From the NCBI GenBank assembly GCA_965220305.1, contig OZ244817.1, forward strand, positions 62,001 through 126,000: a stretch of 64,000 nucleotides of DNA, written 5' to 3'. The DNA is from G965220305 sp965220305 (GTDB taxonomy: Bacteria; Chloroflexota; Dehalococcoidia; Lucifugimonadales; UBA3495). How positions within the stretch are numbered: the stretch's first letter is position 1; every line of letters starts with the position of its first letter. The position numbers were made by a program, and so were the translations under genes. This document shows positions 59,733-64,000 of this stretch, piece after piece. The notes under the pieces are model-generated. The model was not told the origin of the DNA, ran no database searches, and saw only the letters and a list, made by a program, of their open reading frames with translations.

Positions 59733-60837
59733 ATGGAGCAATTGAAGCAAGACCTTGAAGCCCTGACGCAAAAAATCACATCGGTCGTGGAGCGTCTTTG
59801 ACCTGGCCGATAAAGAGGCAACCATCCTGAAGATGGAGGGGGAAGCCGCCAGCCCAGGTTACTGGGACAACCCCAAGCGGGCCCAGGGCGATATGCAGCG
59901 GCTGGTCCGCTTGAAGGAGACGGTAAACCTGTGGCGGGACCTGGCTTCCCGGGCCGCCGATTTACTGGAACTAACCGAATTGGGCTTGGAGGACGGGGAC
60001 TATTCGCTTCAAGAACAGATTGAGGCCGACGCGCGGGAACTCTCCAATACCCTGGGTCGGGAAGAAGTAAACCTCACCCTGTCCGGTCCCTTTGACGACC
60101 GCCCGGCCATCATGCTGATTCACTCCGGGGCGGGGGGCACTGATTCGCAAGACTGGGCGGAAATGCTCCTGGGGATGTACACCAAGTGGGCCGAGGCGCA
60201 GCGGCGCGCGGTGCAGGTCATGGACTTGTCCTATGGTGACGAGGCGGGCCTGCGGGGCGCTTCTTTGGAGATTAGCGGTCCTTTCGCCTACGGTTACCTT
60301 AGCGCCGAAAGGGGAGTGCATCGCCTGGTACGGCTGTCGCCTTTTGACCCCAACCACTTGCGCCACACCTCCTTCGCCCGGATTGAGGTCCTGCCGGTGG
60401 CTTCCGAAGAGGAAACGGAAGTCCTAGTTCGCCCTGAAGACCTGAAGCTGGACTTTTTCCGTTCCAGCGGCCCCGGCGGGCAAAACGTGCAAAAGGTCGC
60501 CTCCGCGGTGCGTGTCACCCACCTGCCCACCGGCATTGTTGTCACCTGCCAGACTGAGCGCTCGCAACACCAGAACCGGGAATATGCGATGCGCATCCTG
60601 GAAGCCCGCATGTTGGCCCTCCAAAATGAGAAGAGGGCTGAAGAACTGGAAAAGCTGCGCGGCGAACTGATTTCAGCCCAGTGGGGCAACCAGATTCGCA
60701 GCTATGTACTTCACCCCTACCAGTCCGTTAAGGACCATCGTACCAACTACCAGAGCACCAATCCCAATGCTGTGCTGGCGGGCGACCTCAACGACTTTAT
60801 CGAGGCGTACCTGATGTCCCAGGTGGGAAAGGATTAG
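59733..60837 (+). CDS. prfB: Peptide chain release factor 2, with programmed +1 frameshift
   Basis: Release factor that ends translation at UGA and UAA. Frame 1 from ATG 59733 (GAGAGGAAGAAT upstream) encodes 22 codons to CTT then TGA at 59799-59801; a +1 shift joins it to DLADKEATILKMEGEAASPG and the main frame ending at 60837, about 367 residues in all. The stop-recognition tripeptide SPF is in RLVRLSPFDPN and the catalytic GGQ in SSGPGGQNVQKVAS. The shift is autoregulated: low RF2 favours it. Same strand as the CetZ-like gene. Confidence 0.95.
59787..59802 (+). promoter_or_regulatory. Programmed +1 frameshift site of prfB
   Basis: GGAGCGTCTTTGAC: a Shine-Dalgarno-like GGAG three bases before the slip codon CTT, then in-frame TGA and C. 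This is the standard bacterial RF2 recoding site; UGA followed by C is a poor stop context. Confidence 0.93.
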
Positions 60838-60921
60838 CGCCCGCAGGGGGAGGGAAAAGCAACCCGGCTGTTGTCAGCCCGCCGACGGACCCGTCCCAAG
60901 ATGGAGTGCGCCGCTACCTGC

Positions 60922-60957
60922 AAAAAAGAGAGGCGGGACTCATGTGAGTCCCGCCTC
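60922..60957 (-). terminator. Intrinsic terminator of the rib operon
   Basis: Stem GAGGCGGGACTC and its complement (60930-60957, 12-13 bp, loop of 2-4 nt). On the minus strand it is followed by TCTTTTTTG, a clean T-run, 26 bp after the ribBA stop. It may also stop prfB transcripts from the other side. Confidence 0.9.
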
Positions 60958-60982
60958 GTCTGTACTGGCTGATTTGGGGAAG

Positions 60983-62191
60983 CTAGGAGCAGGAGCCCAA
61001 GATGTGCCCCATCTTGGAGCGCTTGGTTTCCATGTACTCCCGGTTCTCGTCGTTGGGCGGCACTTCCACCTCCACCCGTTCCACTATTTCCAGGCCAAAC
61101 CCGGACAGCCCCACAACCTTTCTGGGATTATTGGTCAGGAGCCTAATTTTGCTTATCCCCAGGTCGCTGAGAATTTGGGCCCCAATGTCGTAGTGGCGCA
61201 GGTCAGAGTCGAAGCCAAGTTTGTTGTTGGCCTCGATGGTGTCAAGCCCCGAGTCCTGGAGGGAGTAGGCCATAATCTTGTTGTGCAGTCCGATGCCCCG
61301 GCCTTCCTGCCGCATGTACAAAAGGGCGCCGGTCCCTTCCTGGCCCAGAATCTGGAGGGCCATTTCCATCTGCTCACCGCAGTCGCAGCGCAGACTGCCG
61401 AATACATCCCCGGTCAGGCACTCGCTGTGGATGCGGGTCAGGACCGGCTGGTCTGGAGTCCAGTTGCCAATGGTGAGGGCGATATGCTCCCCGGGATCAA
61501 AGGCGCTGCGGTAGGCAAAAATCTTGAACTCGCCGTACTTGGAAGGGAGACGGGCCTCGGCCACCCGCTCAATCAAGTTCTCGTTTCGGCGACGGTGAGC
61601 AATGAGTTGCGCGATGCTCAGTATTTTCAGCCCCTGCTCTTCGGCAAATATCTCCAGGTCCGGTACCCTGGCCATGGTGCCGTCGTCTTTCATGATTTCG
61701 CAGACCACTCCCGCCGGGTAGAGCCCCGCCAATTGGCATAGGTCTACAATGGCTTCAGTGTGTCCCGCCCGCACCAACACTCCCCCCGGTTGATACCTCA
61801 GAGGGAAGAGGTGTCCTGGCCGAGTGAAATCTTCCGACTTGGCCTTGGGGTCGATCAAGGCTCGAATGGTAGCCGCGCGGTCGTGGGCCGATATGCCCGT
61901 AGTCGTTCCACGCCGGTAGTCAACCGACGCGGTGAAGGCCGTGGGGTATTTACTGGGACTGTTCTCGCTGGGCATCATGCCTATGTTGAGCGCGGCCAAC
62001 CGCTCATCCAACATCGGCATACAGAGCAGGCCCCGGGCGTGGGTCACCATGAAATTGACCGCATCGGTGGTGACCATCTCCGCGGGCATGACCAGATCCC
62101 CTTCATTCTCCCGCCTTTCGTCATCGACGACGATTAGGAACCTACCAGCTCTAAGTTCCTCTAAACCCTCTTCAAGACTACATAAGGGCAT
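60983..62191 (-). CDS. ribBA: Bifunctional 3,4-dihydroxy-2-butanone-4-phosphate synthase / GTP cyclohydrolase II
   Basis: 402 residues, two fused enzymes feeding riboflavin synthesis. N-terminal RibB domain (about 1-200): VVDDERRENEGDLVMPAEM, HARGLLCMPM, TAFTASVDYRRGTTTGISA and RPGHLFPLRYQPGGVLVRAG. C-terminal RibA domain (about 205-402): HSECLTGDVFGSLRCDCGEQ with the three zinc cysteines, RQEGRGIGLHNKIMAYSLQD and RLLTNNPRKVVGL. Last gene of ribD-ribE-ribBA. ATG 62191. Confidence 0.96.
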   Translation of the reverse strand: MPLCSLEEGLEELRAGRFLIVVDDERRENEGDLVMPAEMVTTDAVNFMVTHARGLLCMPMLDERLAALNIGMMPSENSPSKYPTAFTASVDYRRGTTTGISAHDRAATIRALIDPKAKSEDFTRPGHLFPLRYQPGGVLVRAGHTEAIVDLCQLAGLYPAGVVCEIMKDDGTMARVPDLEIFAEEQGLKILSIAQLIAHRRRNENLIERVAEARLPSKYGEFKIFAYRSAFDPGEHIALTIGNWTPDQPVLTRIHSECLTGDVFGSLRCDCGEQMEMALQILGQEGTGALLYMRQEGRGIGLHNKIMAYSLQDSGLDTIEANNKLGFDSDLRHYDIGAQILSDLGISKIRLLTNNPRKVVGLSGFGLEIVERVEVEVPPNDENREYMETKRSKMGHILGSCS

Positions 62192-62232
62192 GTTATCACT
62201 ACCTCTAACGACAAGCTTGGCCGACCATCCAT

Positions 62233-62808
62233 CTACCGGGAGAGGAGGCTCTCCACGTACTTGGCGAGGATGTCCACTTCCAGATTGACCCGGTGGCCCC
62301 CAAACTTCTCATTCAAGTTGGTGTTTTCCAGGGTGTATGGTATCACAGAAAGGGTGAACGATGAAGGATACCTTTTTACCACCGTCAGGCTAATGCCGTC
62401 AACTGCGATAAATCCCTTCTCCACGATGTAAGGGAGCAACCGCTTGGGGCTGCTTACGCGCACGATAGTGGAATCACCTTCGGGCCTCCGGGACGAGATG
62501 CGGCCCGTGGCGTCGACGTGGCCTTGGACTATATGGCCCCCCAGCCGGTCGCTGACGGCCAACGGGCGTTCCAGGTTAACGGCGTGCCCAGTTTCCAGTT
62601 GGCCCAAAGAGGTCCGGCGCAGCGTCTCCGGCGAAAGCTCGATGCAGAAATTCTCGGAGCCGAACTCAACCACGGTGAGGCAGGCGCCGTTGACGGACAT
62701 ACTATCGCCCAGCTTCATGCCGTCCATGACCCGTCCAGCGTGAACAGTAAGGCGGCCATCCTGTAGATCCGTCACCCTGCCCACTTCTTCCACAATGCCG
62801 GTAAACAT
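62233..62808 (-). CDS. ribE: Riboflavin synthase, alpha chain
   Basis: Converts two lumazine molecules to riboflavin and a pyrimidine. 191 residues in two similar beta-barrel halves: MFTGIVEEVGRVTDL starts the first with SMSVNGACLTVVEFGSENF; GHIVQGHVDATGRIS and FIAVDGISLTVVKRYPSSF mark the second. It starts 1 bp after the ribD stop and is 41 bp before ribBA. Confidence 0.96.
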   Translation of the reverse strand: MFTGIVEEVGRVTDLQDGRLTVHAGRVMDGMKLGDSMSVNGACLTVVEFGSENFCIELSPETLRRTSLGQLETGHAVNLERPLAVSDRLGGHIVQGHVDATGRISSRRPEGDSTIVRVSSPKRLLPYIVEKGFIAVDGISLTVVKRYPSSFTLSVIPYTLENTNLNEKFGGHRVNLEVDILAKYVESLLSR

Positions 62809-62809
62809 G

Positions 62810-63910
62810 CTATTCCCTCTTGGCCGGGTGGCCCTTAATCAACCAGTCGGGCCCTATTTGCTGGATTTGTGTACCTTCGAGACGCCAGGCGTCGGCCATG
62901 ACGATTGCGCCCTGTCCTTCCACCGGAGAAGATGCCCCCTGGCCCCCGATGATTACCGGGGCTATGAAAGCATACACTTCATCTACCAACCCCGCATCGA
63001 ACAGAGATCCCAGAACGGTCCCGCCGCCCTCAACCATGAGGCTGACCACCCCCCGACTTCCCAAATCTGCCAGAAGCGCCAGCGGGTCCACCATCCCCCT
63101 GTCAGACCCCGGCAACTTAATCACCTCGGCCCCGGCGGATTCCAGCCCGGCAACCCGGTCGGGTAATGTTTCTGCCGTTGCCGCAATAAGCGTGGTTCCG
63201 GGCTCACCCAGCATCTTGGCTCCAACCGGGGTACGGCAGTGCGCATCCAGGACAACCCGCAGGGGTTGGCGGGCCAGGGCATTTCCCGAGGAATCCCGGG
63301 CCGTGAGTTGGGGATCGTCGGCCAGGACCGTGTTGATGCCCACCATTATGGCATCGTTAACTCGTCGCATCTGCTGGACAACTTCGCGGGCGGCGGGACC
63401 GGTTACCCACTTGGAGTCCCCGGTATGAGTGGCAATCTTGCCATCCAAGCTGCTGGCGAACTTGGCGGTGACGTAGGGCAGCCTGGTATTGATATGTTTG
63501 GCGAAAGCCCGGTAAAGCTCGGTGGCCTCACGATCGTTCTCCACTACAACCTCAATCCCGGCTGCTTCCAGCTCCGCGCACCCCCGGCCCGCGACTCGGG
63601 GGTTGGGATCGATGGCTGCCACGTGGACCCGGCCAATGCCCGCGGCGATGATGGCCTGGGTGCAGGGTGGTGTGCGGCCAAAGTTGCAGCAGGGTTCCAG
63701 GGTGGTGTACAGGGTGGCGCCCCTGGCGCCCGCCTCCGCCTGGTCCAGCGCGCCAATCTCGGCGTGACGCTGGCCCGGAGGAAGGGTGAAGCCCTCTCCC
63801 AGCACCTTCCCATCGCCGACTATTACCGCGCCTACCGCCGGGTTGGGGCTGGTAGTGCCCAGTGCTTGCCGGGCCAACCCTATGGCCCGCTGCATGGGTT
63901 GCATAATCAA
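62810..63910 (-). CDS. ribD: Bifunctional diaminohydroxyphosphoribosylaminopyrimidine deaminase / reductase
   Basis: 366 residues, two domains. N-terminal zinc deaminase: TSPNPAVGAVIV, the HAE motif in GQRHAEIGALDQAE and PCxxxxxTPPC in LEPCCNFGRTPPCTQAI. C-terminal NADPH reductase: PYVTAKFASSLDGKIATHTG, WVTGPAAREVVQQMRRVNDA and SLMVEGGGTVLGSLFDAGLV. First gene of ribD-ribE-ribBA. ATG 63910 or 63904. The 90 bp visible upstream show no FMN riboswitch signature, though one could lie past the window edge. Confidence 0.95.
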   Translation of the reverse strand: MIMQPMQRAIGLARQALGTTSPNPAVGAVIVGDGKVLGEGFTLPPGQRHAEIGALDQAEAGARGATLYTTLEPCCNFGRTPPCTQAIIAAGIGRVHVAAIDPNPRVAGRGCAELEAAGIEVVVENDREATELYRAFAKHINTRLPYVTAKFASSLDGKIATHTGDSKWVTGPAAREVVQQMRRVNDAIMVGINTVLADDPQLTARDSSGNALARQPLRVVLDAHCRTPVGAKMLGEPGTTLIAATAETLPDRVAGLESAGAEVIKLPGSDRGMVDPLALLADLGSRGVVSLMVEGGGTVLGSLFDAGLVDEVYAFIAPVIIGGQGASSPVEGQGAIVMADAWRLEGTQIQQIGPDWLIKGHPAKRE

Positions 63911-64000
63911 CTAACCTCGGCCTTTGCAGGTATTGGGTTGAAGATGATGGTCAGCCAGCGCGGGGAATGTAGTCGAAATTGCAACTGGCAGTCAGGGAAA

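Noticed and set aside
63911..64000. FMN riboswitch before ribD
   Set aside because: The 90 visible bases contain none of the conserved RFN-element segments; one might lie beyond the edge but cannot be claimed.
1..64000. CRISPR arrays, prophage or integrative elements
   Set aside because: No regularly spaced direct repeats, integrase, terminase or conjugation genes were found anywhere in the window.

Overview
The window looks like a chromosome segment of a free-living, respiring member of the Chloroflexota, probably the Dehalococcoidia/SAR202 side. This is an inference from gene content: two luciferase-like flavin-dependent oxidoreductases of the F420 type, an NDUFA9-like epimerase, a complex I locus without the NADH-binding module, a threonyl-tRNA synthetase without a TGS domain, and a MoxR/DUF58/DUF4129 membrane operon. 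No rRNA genes are present to settle it. There is one tRNA (Gln-TTG), no CRISPR array and no prophage. Coding density is high, with dispersed intergenic repeats in a few gaps.

Layout. 0-9 kb: a truncated fabF at the left edge, a B12-type radical SAM protein with a repetitive tail, an LLM oxidoreductase, an NDUFA9-like protein, folC, a second fabF and a small SWIM zinc-finger protein. 9-14 kb: alaS-ruvX, a nitrilase-family hydrolase, tRNA-Gln and a repeat-bearing gap. 14-18.4 kb: a sugar nucleotidyltransferase, then moxR-DUF58-DUF4129. 18.5-24 kb (minus strand): a two-thioredoxin-fold protein with an in-frame TGA at a redox cysteine position, ribH and a second LLM enzyme; then ino1, a PimA-like glycosyltransferase and a CDP-alcohol phosphatidyltransferase, together an inositol-lipid pathway. 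24-30 kb: a PP2C phosphatase/divergent kinase pair, a cysteine-synthase-like enzyme, prmA, dnaJ, and a gap with a MITE-like element.

30-41 kb: nuoABCD-HIJK-(small ORF)-LMN, an eleven-subunit complex I. 41-52 kb: NAD kinase, a NUDIX hydrolase, sdhA-sdhB plus an HdrB-like CCG protein, a class III aminotransferase, malate dehydrogenase and monomeric isocitrate dehydrogenase, beside the decayed 5' end of what looks like an unrelated isocitrate dehydrogenase gene. Together these supply the TCA cycle and the respiratory chain. 52-64 kb: an orphan solute-binding lipoprotein, a YyaL-type thioredoxin-domain protein, thrS-hicB-hicA, a CetZ-like tubulin gene with a frameshift near its start, prfB with its programmed frameshift, and ribD-ribE-ribBA, which with the distant ribH completes riboflavin synthesis. 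That fits a cell rich in flavoenzymes.

The strongest leads are the probable selenocysteine (UxxC) thioredoxin-fold protein at 19955-20650, the bacterial CetZ-like tubulin at 58594-59651, the apparent isocitrate dehydrogenase replacement at 49147-51959, and the inverted-repeat-bounded element at 29442-29605.
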